DNA of 9,718 nt, from contig JAQVPT010000121.1 of NCBI GenBank assembly GCA_028701945.1, positions 1-9,718 on the forward strand. The letters run 5' to 3'. Shown one piece after another: positions 1 through 6,488 of this stretch. Each line of letters opens with the position of its first letter. The stretch's first letter is position 1. The notes below the pieces were generated by a model. The model ran no database searches. It had not been told where the DNA came from and was given only the letters and a program-made list of their open reading frames with translations. Origin of the DNA: Bacteroidales bacterium (GTDB lineage: Bacteria > Bacteroidota > Bacteroidia > Bacteroidales > ML635J-15). A program made the translations under genes and the position numbers.

Positions 1-837
1 GGTTTTAATAAGCCTATTGGGACCAGCACTATAAATAGAATTTATGCTACCTGGCACCGCAAAGACATCACGATTATAATGATTTGCGATATTTGCAGTA
101 ACAATACTTCCGCCTTTTAATCCAGACTCCACAATTATTAGCACATCAGCCAAACCTGCCACAATACGATTTCGCCTCACAAAATTACCAGGGTCAGTAA
201 CAGAATTGTGATTATAATCACTAATAACTGCACCACCTATATCAATAATTTTATTCGCGATTCTCTTATGTGCCGCTGGATAAACGGTTTTAAGGTTATG
301 TCCAAAAACCGCCCAAGTTTTAAGCCCGTGTTCAAGTGCTGCCTTATGAGCTGCCACATCTATACCATAAGCTAAGCCGCTAACAATAACAGCTTCCGGA
401 TATTTTTCGGCAATTTGACCAACTATCTGATTACAAAAATCTGTACCATATTTAGTGGCATTACGCGTACCAACAATACTAACAATTCTGGCAGCATTAA
501 AATTAGGCTTACCTTTATAATACAATACAACTGGAGAATCATCACATTCTAGAAGACGTTTAGGGTATTCCTCATCAAGAAGACTTACAAACTCAACATC
601 ATTTGAATAAATATATTCAAGCTCTTCTTGTGCTAATTGCAAAGCTACGGAAAATCCATTATACAATTTTAGTGCAGCCAAATCTCCAATTCCAGGAGTT
701 TTTTTTATATCTCCAAGTGGAGAGTTAAATAGTTTTTTAATATCCCCAAACCTAGAAATTAATTTACGGGCATTAACATCACCAATCCCAGGTAAAAATG
801 AAATTGCAAGATTATATAATCTGTCTTCCGATACCAT
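1..837 (-). CDS. dprA: DNA-processing protein DprA (3' part cut by the window edge)
   Basis: The frame is open from the ATG at 837 to the left edge, giving 279 residues; the C-terminus lies outside the window. DprA binds incoming single-stranded DNA and loads RecA during natural transformation. Two helix-hairpin-helix-like turns (LPGIGD at 15-20, TPGIGD at 47-52) precede the Rossmann-like domain. That domain shows VGTRNATKYG (122-131), SGLAYGIDVAAHKAAL (153-168), a VYPAAHKR segment (185-192), NFVRRNRIVAGL (218-229), VESGLKGGSIVTA (236-248) and RDVFAVPG (256-263), all in family order. The family is about 360-370 aa in Bacteroidota, so roughly 85 residues, including any C-terminal winged helix, are missing. 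The ATG sits 3 nt after the stop of the upstream beta-barrel gene, so the two are probably co-transcribed. The identification is firm; a role in actual competence is inference. Confidence 0.95.
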   Translation of the reverse strand, partial: MVSEDRLYNLAISFLPGIGDVNARKLISRFGDIKKLFNSPLGDIKKTPGIGDLAALKLYNGFSVALQLAQEELEYIYSNDVEFVSLLDEEYPKRLLECDDSPVVLYYKGKPNFNAARIVSIVGTRNATKYGTDFCNQIVGQIAEKYPEAVIVSGLAYGIDVAAHKAALEHGLKTWAVFGHNLKTVYPAAHKRIANKIIDIGGAVISDYNHNSVTDPGNFVRRNRIVAGLADVLIIVESGLKGGSIVTANIANHYNRDVFAVPGSINSIYSAGPNRLIKT

Positions 838-840
838 TAG

Positions 841-1314
841 TTATTTAAAAACATAACGAATAGACAATGCCCCTCTTTGCCAGTACTTAAACCCTGGCAC
901 CAAATTAAATGAAGGTACGATATCTACACTCAAATTAATAGGAATTTCATCAAAAGTGTACTCTATTCCAACAACACCTGCAACACCCAAAATAATACGA
1001 CTTGAATAATCTGCCAAATATTTAGGATAATGAGTTGAATTATAAAATCCAACTTGCCCACCAAAACCATAAAACAAGGCTAAATTATCAACTCCAAAAA
1101 CATCAAGTGAATGAATTTCATACAAAGCAGTTAAACTTAAACCCTGATAAAGATTTGCAACAATAAGGTCAAAAGCAGTATTACCTCCAACCGCTGTTTT
1201 AAAAGTTATTCCCTGAGCCACACCACCTCTAATTCCGATTGCAGCTTTATAATCCTGTGCGATTAGTCCGTACCCAATAAAAATTACTAAAGCAGTAACA
1301 ATTATTTTTTTCAT
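841..1314 (-). CDS. Small exported outer-membrane beta-barrel-like protein (hypothetical)
   Basis: 157 residues with a clear signal peptide: MKK, a hydrophobic core (IIVTALVIFIGYGLIA) and probable cleavage just before Q20-D21. The mature part has alternating hydrophobic/polar strands rich in Gly and aromatics (IGIRGG, LALFYGFGGQVGFY, GVAGVVGIEYTF) and ends in RYVFK. An aromatic-rich last strand is usual for outer-membrane barrels. About eight short strands would fit an OmpW/OmpX-sized barrel, but I cannot assign a named family. The stop of the upstream PH-like gene lies 5 nt before the ATG, and dprA starts 3 nt after this stop, so it is the middle gene of a three-gene unit. The substrate or role is unknown. 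The signal peptide is seen directly; the barrel topology is inferred from composition. Confidence 0.75.
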   Translation of the reverse strand: MKKIIVTALVIFIGYGLIAQDYKAAIGIRGGVAQGITFKTAVGGNTAFDLIVANLYQGLSLTALYEIHSLDVFGVDNLALFYGFGGQVGFYNSTHYPKYLADYSSRIILGVAGVVGIEYTFDEIPINLSVDIVPSFNLVPGFKYWQRGALSIRYVFK

Positions 1315-1319
1315 ATCTT

Positions 1320-1775
1320 TTAATTATTAATATTTGACAATTCGGTTAATATTTCATTTATTTCCTTTTTCGACATTATGGTTAAGCTAATTGGTTTAAA
1401 CTTTGCAACACCATGCGAAGATCTAACATATAATAACAAGTTCTTACTTAATCCCCAAAAACCTGTTTTTAACTCAGCTTTTACAAAATCTCGCCGAGGT
1501 ATTTCGACTGAATAATTTCCAGCAGCAAGAGGTCGTAAAGGTATATACCTAATAATAATCTTTGGTCCATCAGAATTATAATACACATAATTATAATTCT
1601 TAATAAATACAAAGGTCATAAAAAGAATATATGCTCCACCTAATATATATTCGACCAAGTGATCTTTCGACCACGAAAATATCAAACTTGTAACCACTAA
1701 AGCAATAAGCACTAGAGATATTAACATTACCCCTAGCTTTATTCTTGCCGATAATTCTTTCTTATTAATTACCAT
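1320..1775 (-). CDS. Two-TM membrane protein with PH-like C-terminal domain (hypothetical)
   Basis: 151 residues from the ATG at 1775. An in-frame TTG at 1793 would add six residues, but it directly abuts the only purine-rich stretch (GAGG, 1797-1794), so the ATG is preferred. Two hydrophobic helices (about residues 14-34 and 41-59) form a short hairpin. They are followed by a mostly beta segment (about 65-130: IIIRYIPLRPL, VEIPRRDFVKAEL, LLLYVRS, VAKFKPISL) and a final amphipathic helix (SKKEINEILTELSNI). This layout resembles bacterial PH-like membrane proteins seen in Bacteroidota. It is the first gene of a unit with the barrel-like protein and dprA. No enzymatic motif is visible and the function is unknown. 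Confidence 0.7.
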   Translation of the reverse strand: MVINKKELSARIKLGVMLISLVLIALVVTSLIFSWSKDHLVEYILGGAYILFMTFVFIKNYNYVYYNSDGPKIIIRYIPLRPLAAGNYSVEIPRRDFVKAELKTGFWGLSKNLLLYVRSSHGVAKFKPISLTIMSKKEINEILTELSNINN

Positions 1776-1798
1776 TTTATCAATTTTTATCAACCTCG

Positions 1799-1832
1799 CA
1801 AAATTAAGACTTTAATTTTAGTTTCGAGACAA
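1799..1832 (-). promoter_or_regulatory. Candidate Bacteroidota promoter for the PH-like/barrel/dprA unit
   Basis: Read on the minus strand, TAATTTTG at 1806-1799 fits the TAnnTTTG -7 consensus of the Bacteroidota primary sigma factor. A possible -33 TTG lies at 1832-1830 with a 23-nt spacer, longer than the usual 19-21. It would start transcription close to position 1792, about 17 nt before the chosen ATG. The -7 match is exact and the -33 is weak. Confidence 0.35.
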
Positions 1833-2040
1833 TTTGCAAGTTATTTTTAAATCCTAACTATCACTGCTGGAACACAAAAAAAACAATTTCCTAAATTAAG
1901 TAAAAATAATTTTGTTACTAAAAAAATAAAACGTATTTTTACACAATTCTTTTGAGTAATCAGCAGAATATGAATAAAAAAAACAGCATTTGAGCATATT
2001 TTATTTTAAAAACACTATAATTTAAAAATATTTGTATTTA

Positions 2041-2072
2041 TTTGTAAAATATTAAAAAAGAATTTACTTTTG
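2041..2072 (+). promoter_or_regulatory. Strong Bacteroidota-type promoter of the lipoprotein gene
   Basis: TTTG at 2041-2044 and TACTTTTG at 2065-2072, with a 20-nt spacer, match the known Bacteroidota consensus (TTTG, 19-21 nt, TAnnTTTG) at every defined base. Transcription would start near 2079, leaving an untranslated leader of about 20 nt before the ATG at 2101. No Shine-Dalgarno sequence is visible in that leader, which is normal for this phylum. Confidence 0.7.
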
Positions 2073-2100
2073 TAGAATTGATACAGTAAGCAATTATATT

Positions 2101-2877
2101 ATGAATACAACAAAAAAACACTTAACATTGATATTGCTTGGGATGATAATCATTCTCCCTATTTTTACAACGAGCTGTTTTAAGAAAGGTTCGGAAGACC
2201 CATTTCTTTCAATGTACACTCGCAAAGCTAGAGTTACAGGAGAGTGGCAAATACAAGCCTTAACATGGGACATAAAGAGTGACGATGAAGTAAATGAATT
2301 ACTAACAGTCACAAATATCACTGATAATACGACATGGGATAGAACAATCCGCATAGTAGGTACTGACAGTGTGAAAGAACTAAAAGGGAGGGTTTTAGAA
2401 GGTCGTAACGAAATCATTTTCTATAATGACGGCAGATTTACACAAACTTTGGAATATGAATACGATGAGGTTACTAATGATATAACAAATGAAGACATAA
2501 TAATTACTACTACAACCAAAGTACAAGAGTCAATGAAAGGAACTTGGAATTTTCTAAATAACATTGATGACTATAAAAACAAAGAAAGACTTGCACTTGT
2601 TATTCAGAACACCCAATCAAAAACATTTGTTTATGAACTAATTGAATCTGACGAAGATGAAGAAACCCCTGTGCCAATTCTAGCATCGACATATGCCAGC
2701 TCTCAAGCTTATGCTAACGGTGAGTATAGCACTATTTGGACACTAAGGATGTTGAAAAACAAACAAATAATAATGGATCAAGATGTCGAAAGCTTTAAAG
2801 TCGTTACTGTTAATAGTTTAGGAAACTCATACACTGAGGTAGGATACAAAACTCAAACTTTAGTACCCAAACCTTAG
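2101..2877 (+). CDS. Exported lipoprotein, Bacteroidota lipocalin-like/DUF5004-type (hypothetical)
   Basis: 258 residues. A type II signal peptide (KK, then a long hydrophobic core, residues 8-22) ends in a lipobox-like TTSC with the lipidated Cys at 26. Just after it comes DPFLSMYTRKARVTGEWQI (33-51), a stretch I recognise from many Bacteroidota lipoproteins that enter a small beta-barrel ('GEW/GTW') domain. A second GTW occurs at 147-149. An acidic run (ESDEDEE, 182-188) interrupts the second half. The residues after the Cys (FKKGSED) carry Lys then acidic residues, loosely like the surface-export signals reported for Bacteroidota lipoproteins, so outer-leaflet or surface location is possible but unproven. 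The gene has its own promoter and terminator, so it is monocistronic. No ligand or enzymatic function can be read from the sequence. Confidence 0.8.
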   Translation: MNTTKKHLTLILLGMIIILPIFTTSCFKKGSEDPFLSMYTRKARVTGEWQIQALTWDIKSDDEVNELLTVTNITDNTTWDRTIRIVGTDSVKELKGRVLEGRNEIIFYNDGRFTQTLEYEYDEVTNDITNEDIIITTTTKVQESMKGTWNFLNNIDDYKNKERLALVIQNTQSKTFVYELIESDEDEETPVPILASTYASSQAYANGEYSTIWTLRMLKNKQIIMDQDVESFKVVTVNSLGNSYTEVGYKTQTLVPKP

Positions 2878-2892
2878 TCATAAAACAATTAT

Positions 2893-2940
2893 AAGATAAA
2901 AAAATAGGCTTTAAATTATTAAAGCCTATTTTTTTATCTT
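2893..2940. terminator. Bidirectional intrinsic terminator, perfect 22-bp stem
   Basis: Positions 2893-2914 and 2919-2940 are perfect reverse complements around a 4-nt loop (ATTA). The stem core is TAGGCTTTAA, flanked by an A-run on the left and a T-run on the right, so each strand reads a stem followed by a U-tract. It serves the plus-strand lipoprotein gene and the minus-strand glycosyltransferase gene, which converge here. Confidence 0.9.
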
Positions 2941-3071
2941 AATAGTTTGTAGTTTTTATATTGACCAAAACTAACACCTATATTCTCAAGAAACTTTTTG
3001 AGCTTATCTTTAAACCGCATATTATTGCATGATAAGTCATAATCGAATTTCCAATTTGTTTCGGCAATACG
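2934..3071 (-). pseudogene. In-frame C-terminal continuation of the GT2 glycosyltransferase after a TAG
   Basis: Directly after the TAG at 3074-3072 the same frame stays open for 45 codons, beginning RIAETNWKFDYDLS and ending YKLLR, and stops with TAA at 2936-2934. Codon use and composition match the upstream gene, and 'HPKVM' followed by a residue, 'RI...NW.FDYD', is how I remember this family continuing. The TAA falls inside the terminator stem, so a full-length gene of about 290 codons would end exactly where transcription ends, as expected for an intact gene. A K, Q or E codon (AAG, CAG, GAG) mutated to TAG is the simplest explanation. Sequencing error or genuine read-through cannot be excluded. 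Confidence 0.75.
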
Positions 3072-3806
3072 CTAACGCATTACTTTCGGATGAGTTCCGT
3101 CAAAGCTTTTTAAAACATCAATTTCAGAATAATCAAATTCATCAGCTTTTCTAACATTCGCATTTACCCAATCGTCATCGTGCCAAAGTTTATTAAATTC
3201 CTCTTGCTTTCTTTGCATTGCCGCAGGATCTTTTACCCAACCATAATGATAAACAAAAGCATCGATCTGTTTCACACGTAACATTTTATCGTTGTCTTTT
3301 CTAAATCCTTGAGCATCACGAAATGAATAAATACTCTTATTATTCCGCACAATTCTAATCTCTCTACGATACCAACGATAACTCTCTCCAACATAATCAT
3401 AAGAGCCGTAAAAGTGTTGATAGTTAAATAACAGTCCGTCAACACGCTCGTCATAAAGATAATTTTGCATTGAGGATCTTATTGTATCAATATATTTTTC
3501 GTGAATTACTTCGTCACCCTGAATATAAAAACACCAATCATAATCATTAGCAATAGCTTGGAAAGCTTTGTCTGTTTCAACTGCAAGCACTTTGCCCCCC
3601 ACTCTTAAGCTATCATCCCAAACAGTTTCTATGATTTTTATTTTATCTGGAGCTATATTTCTAATTAGTTCTAAAGTGTTATCTTCAGAATTACCAACAG
3701 CTACAACAATTTCATCACATAAAGGTAAAATCGACAATATTGCCTCCTTTACAGGATAATCAAACTTTATAGCGTTTCTGATAAATGTAAATCCACATAC
3801 TTTCAT
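3072..3806 (-). CDS. GT2-family glycosyltransferase, probably truncated by a nonsense codon
   Basis: 244 residues from ATG 3806 to TAG. A TTG two codons upstream (3812) is less likely, since the fold begins at MKVCGFTFIRNA. It transfers a sugar from a nucleotide donor to an envelope glycan acceptor (cytoplasmic GT-A fold, inferred). Visible features: the N-terminal FTFIRNA strand, DEIVVAVGNSEDNT (31-44, nucleotide binding), DWCFYIQGDE (90-99) whose QGDE is in the place of the DxD metal site, then FNYQHFYGSYDY (127-138), RREIRIVRN (147-155) and VYHYGWVKDP (185-194). The reading stops at HPKVMR, about 45 residues short of the natural end (see the continuation at 2934-3071). All residues around the donor site are present, so the shortened product might still fold, but this is uncertain. 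It lies 88 bp after the GT-B gene and could be transcribed with it; no good promoter is seen between them. Confidence 0.85.
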   Translation of the reverse strand: MKVCGFTFIRNAIKFDYPVKEAILSILPLCDEIVVAVGNSEDNTLELIRNIAPDKIKIIETVWDDSLRVGGKVLAVETDKAFQAIANDYDWCFYIQGDEVIHEKYIDTIRSSMQNYLYDERVDGLLFNYQHFYGSYDYVGESYRWYRREIRIVRNNKSIYSFRDAQGFRKDNDKMLRVKQIDAFVYHYGWVKDPAAMQRKQEEFNKLWHDDDWVNANVRKADEFDYSEIDVLKSFDGTHPKVMR

Positions 3807-3894
3807 TTGCAATTTAAATCAAGATTAAACTATCAATTATTTAATGTTCGCAAAAAAACAAAACACATGATTTTTTTTGTAATTCTTGCTGGCA

Positions 3895-4980
3895 CTATTT
3901 AAGACACAAATCTAACACATTTTTTAATTTATCTGTATCGTAAGGATAATTCCAACTATCATCCAATTTAATATTCACTAATTCAAGCCCTTTAATTTTA
4001 TGCTGTTCGCAGACAATAAATCCAAATTTAGATTCAAATAATTTAGCAAGATATTCTTGTTCGGGTTGCCCAGGTGTTGGAACAAGTACAGCCTTACGTT
4101 GACATACAGCAAGATCCATCAAGCTGGAATATCCGCTACGACAAATTATCAATGAGGCTGTTTTAATAAGTCCAAATAATACTGTATCTGCTGGATTGTC
4201 ATAAACTTGCAACTTATTTGAGAATTCACTTATTTCAGATTCATCATTCACCACTCCCCTAACCATTGCAATACGGCTGCTTGTATTTTCAAACTTGTTC
4301 AATAATATTTGTTCAAACTGAGAACGCTGAGGTTCTGGTCCAGAAAATAATATCAAAATATCAGTTTTATCATATACCGACAGCTCTGGATCAATTTTCA
4401 ATCCCGTAAATCTTGATAAAACGCCCACAAATAAATTCTTAGTATTTTGTTCGGCACGGGATAAAAACCCAGCAAGCGACAAACTACCAAGAGTATCTGG
4501 AATAATGCAGTAATCAAACCTTGAAGACATTTTACGATGTGCATACCTAGCAAGTCGCCCTGACAAAGATTTTGGTTTTCGAGTTAATACATTATACTGA
4601 TGAGTAATATAAATAGATAGAATTTTTTTTGAATATAATCCTGGGCGATTATCAGAAATTACAACATCAAACTGGTATCTTTCACAAAGTGTTTTTAAAG
4701 CTCGTCTATCTCTTAATATACCTTTGATAAATTCATAAAAGCTAAAAACGAAACCAGGTCCAATTGCTTGTTTTTTACCGTAACGAACAACAGGTGAGTC
4801 GATTGTCAAAAACATCGACTCATCAAAATAAGCTTTGAGATAATCAATTGAGTTCCCACTGCCAGCAATTTTCACTTCATGACCAAGTTCTATCAACACA
4901 CGAATAACAGGAATAATTCTGCTCGCATGACCAAGTCCCCAATTCAATGGACTAATTAATATTTTCTTTGTTTTTCTCAA
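3895..4980 (-). CDS. MurG-like GT-B glycosyltransferase
   Basis: 361 residues. The start is a TTG at 4980: it overlaps the TGA of the upstream gene (TTGA), it directly precedes the conserved N-terminal strand KKILISPLNWGLGHASR, and no ATG occurs until residue 56. The N-domain motif NWGLGHASR (13-21) is typical of the MurG/MGDG-synthase fold. The C-domain shows ILFSGPEPQRS (210-220), ICRSGYSSLMDL (279-290) and LVPTPGQPEQEYLA (299-312), which form the nucleotide-sugar pocket in GT28-like enzymes. No signal peptide or TM helix is seen, so it should act at the cytoplasmic face of the membrane. MurG itself is normally encoded in the dcw cluster with mraY and murD, which are absent here, so this is a paralogue with an unknown lipid-linked or glycan acceptor. 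It ends at TAG; the 17-codon open frame beyond is low-complexity and probably meaningless. Confidence 0.85.
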   Translation of the reverse strand: MRKTKKILISPLNWGLGHASRIIPVIRVLIELGHEVKIAGSGNSIDYLKAYFDESMFLTIDSPVVRYGKKQAIGPGFVFSFYEFIKGILRDRRALKTLCERYQFDVVISDNRPGLYSKKILSIYITHQYNVLTRKPKSLSGRLARYAHRKMSSRFDYCIIPDTLGSLSLAGFLSRAEQNTKNLFVGVLSRFTGLKIDPELSVYDKTDILILFSGPEPQRSQFEQILLNKFENTSSRIAMVRGVVNDESEISEFSNKLQVYDNPADTVLFGLIKTASLIICRSGYSSLMDLAVCQRKAVLVPTPGQPEQEYLAKLFESKFGFIVCEQHKIKGLELVNIKLDDSWNYPYDTDKLKNVLDLCLK

Positions 4981-6122
4981 ATCAATCGTTTAACACTAGA
5001 AGATTCTGTCAATTTAAGATTTTTTAAATCAACATCTTCAATTAATATCAATCCTGGTTTTTTGCCAATCTCCAAACTACCAAAAGCAGCATCACATTTT
5101 AAGGCTTTCGCACCATTTAACGTTGCTGCTTCCAATAATTGGGCAAGTTCTAAAAACTCAAAATTATCAGCAAGCAATTTAATTTCGCTAAGAATACAAA
5201 GTTTATCATTAGAAACCATTGAATCTGTACCAACAATAAATTCTTTTGCTAATGATTTCACAAAATCTCTATTTGGCAATAGTCCACTAATATTCATATT
5301 TGACTTTGGACATAAGCAATACTTAAAAATTTCATCTGACAAAAGCCGTTGCTCTAACATAACATTATGCACAAGAATTATCTGCGATGCACTCAGGCCT
5401 TGCAGTATTTTAGTCAGTTCTTCTACATTCGTTACAAGCGGTTGATAATCAGGAAATATTTGCTCCATTATATTAAACAAGTTTCCTAATTTACCTTCAA
5501 ACAAATCTTTTTCTTCAGGCGATTCCATAAAGTGAATGCTAAGTATATCCTGTTTATTGCTAGTTACAAGATTAAGCAATTCACCAGAAACTGAGTACAA
5601 TGAGTGCAATGTTAATTCAGCAGTAAGCCCTTTATTTTTGAAACTCTGTAATGTTTTTTTACCAAACTTGTATCGCGATAAACTCTCATCTTTATTTAAG
5701 CCGCTAAGCTCAACAAATGTATGATATTTAATTTTTGAATTTTGCTTAATGTCGCAAGATATATCTGTATTAGAAATATCACCAACTACTGAAATCCCAT
5801 TTTCAAACATTATTCTATCAAAAAGTTTTATCTTTTTAATATTGGGGTTTTCATTTCGATTAGCAATTACATGTTTAATAAACTTGCTAAGTCTCTTCTC
5901 CTTATAATTATATGGAATACTTCCTGAGAGTTCAAGATGACAATGTGAATTTACAAATCCGGGGCATAATATTCCATTGTAAAACGAAAGTCCATGTTTT
6001 TCTACTAATGCCTCATTCTCACTCGATATATAATATATAGTTCCATCATCATCAAAACTGATGTATGCATTTTTTATAAACTTTTGTCCATCAAAAACAA
6101 GATTTGCAGCAAAGTGAGGCAT
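4977..6122 (-). CDS. Metal-dependent amidohydrolase, chlorohydrolase/deaminase (ATZ/TRZ-like) branch
   Basis: 381 residues, full length for the family. Residues 1-50 give the beta-sandwich edge (FDGQKFIKNAYISFDDDG) and the TIM barrel follows. Metal and catalytic motifs are all present: HCHLELSG with H60 and H62, H173 in TLHSLYSVS, H197 and E200 in IHFMESPEE, H252 in LVHNVM, CPKSNMNISG (271-280) and GTDSMVSND with D300. The C-terminus returns to the sandwich (FGSLEIGKKPGLILI). Relatives deaminate purine or thio-nucleosides, including aminodeoxyfutalosine deaminase (MqnX) of the futalosine menaquinone route and MTA/SAH deaminases; I cannot choose between these. The start ATG directly abuts the TAA of the DUF4296 gene (TAAATG) and the stop overlaps the GT-B start, so it is translated within the envelope operon. 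The link between a deaminase and its neighbours is unexplained. Confidence 0.85.
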   Translation of the reverse strand: MPHFAANLVFDGQKFIKNAYISFDDDGTIYYISSENEALVEKHGLSFYNGILCPGFVNSHCHLELSGSIPYNYKEKRLSKFIKHVIANRNENPNIKKIKLFDRIMFENGISVVGDISNTDISCDIKQNSKIKYHTFVELSGLNKDESLSRYKFGKKTLQSFKNKGLTAELTLHSLYSVSGELLNLVTSNKQDILSIHFMESPEEKDLFEGKLGNLFNIMEQIFPDYQPLVTNVEELTKILQGLSASQIILVHNVMLEQRLLSDEIFKYCLCPKSNMNISGLLPNRDFVKSLAKEFIVGTDSMVSNDKLCILSEIKLLADNFEFLELAQLLEAATLNGAKALKCDAAFGSLEIGKKPGLILIEDVDLKNLKLTESSSVKRLI

Positions 6123-6488
6123 TTAATTGTGTATTTCTCCTTTCCGGATATTAAATCGTTCAATCACCCTATCGTAAATAGCATTAAGCGAATCGAGACG
6201 GTTATGCGAATAGAACAATAAAGTTTGCTCAAAATCATCTCTTGAGTAATTGTATTTTTCATGAACGCTCTGATAAATGAGACTATCAATTGCAGTATTA
6301 TCTTTAGTTTTCATAATTTTCGAAGTAATGATTGCATCAGCCAAATGGACATCAAAAATCATAAGTTCGAGCGTGTCGGAAGGAATAATATTTTTACCCT
6401 CTTGAGCCACATCTACAGTTTCTTGAATACATGAAAAACTTATAGTACAAATTAACATTAACAATACATACAATTTATATTTTCTCAT
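6123..6488 (-). CDS. DUF4296 lipoprotein
   Basis: 121 residues. A short signal peptide (RKYK, then LYVLLMLICTISF) ends at a lipobox-like SFSC with Cys20. The mature part has the DUF4296 pattern known from Bacteroidota: IIPSDTLELMIFDVHLADAI (34-53), then a helical segment and DDFEQTLLFYSHNRLDSLN (84-102), followed by IYDRVIERF. It is nearly all helical by composition, and the function of the family is unknown. Its ATG overlaps the TGA of the MlaF-like gene (ATGA) and its TAA abuts the amidohydrolase ATG, so its expression is tied to both. Because it is lipidated and sits next to an Mla-type transporter, it would be periplasmic, anchored in the inner or outer membrane. Confidence 0.9.
   Translation of the reverse strand: MRKYKLYVLLMLICTISFSCIQETVDVAQEGKNIIPSDTLELMIFDVHLADAIITSKIMKTKDNTAIDSLIYQSVHEKYNYSRDDFEQTLLFYSHNRLDSLNAIYDRVIERFNIRKGEIHN

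Larger units (their letters stand above)
1794..2100. other. AT-rich divergent intergenic region
   Basis: 307 bp between divergent genes, very AT-rich, with no credible open frame in either direction and no RNA-gene-like structure. It holds the promoter of the plus-strand lipoprotein near its right end and a weaker candidate promoter for the minus-strand unit at its left end. The middle (about 1840-2020) has runs of A and T and nothing I can assign. A 7-bp inverted repeat (2027-2033 with 2047-2053) flanks the -33 box of the rightward promoter; it is too short in this base composition to call an operator. Confidence 0.6.

Noticed and set aside
1907..1914. TAATTTTG on the plus strand, an exact TAnnTTTG match
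   Set aside because: No -33 box lies at the right distance and it is nearly 190 nt from the gene, while a complete promoter exists at 2041-2072.
2027..2053. AATATTT...AAATATT inverted repeat around the -33 box of the lipoprotein promoter
   Set aside because: Seven bases of A/T only, in a region above 80% A+T by eye; not distinguishable from chance as an operator.
2094..2417. Open frame of about 107 codons on the minus strand
   Set aside because: It is antisense to the N-terminal half of the lipoprotein gene, has no motif, and is explained by the base composition of that gene.
3807..3860. Promoter-like boxes upstream of the GT2 gene (TAAATTG at 3816-3810 and TAATCTTG further upstream)
   Set aside because: Each has a mismatch in the -7 box, and no -33 TTTG or TTG lies at 19-21 nt spacing, so a separate promoter is not supported.
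3851..3879. Possible terminator hairpin between the GT-B and GT2 genes (CAAAAAAA with TTTTTTTG)
   Set aside because: The stem is almost purely A-T with a 13-nt loop and is expected by chance in this composition. I do not use it to split the operon.
3841..3894. In-frame continuation of the GT-B gene past its TAG for 17 codons to a TAA
   Set aside because: The extension is poly-Lys/Phe/Cys-like low-complexity sequence from A and T runs, and the protein already has full family length. Unlike the GT2 tail, it does not look like protein.
5062..5445. Open frame of about 127 codons on the plus strand
   Set aside because: Antisense to the amidohydrolase, whose catalytic motifs prove the other strand. 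The translation has Ser/Leu-rich composition typical of a shadow frame.
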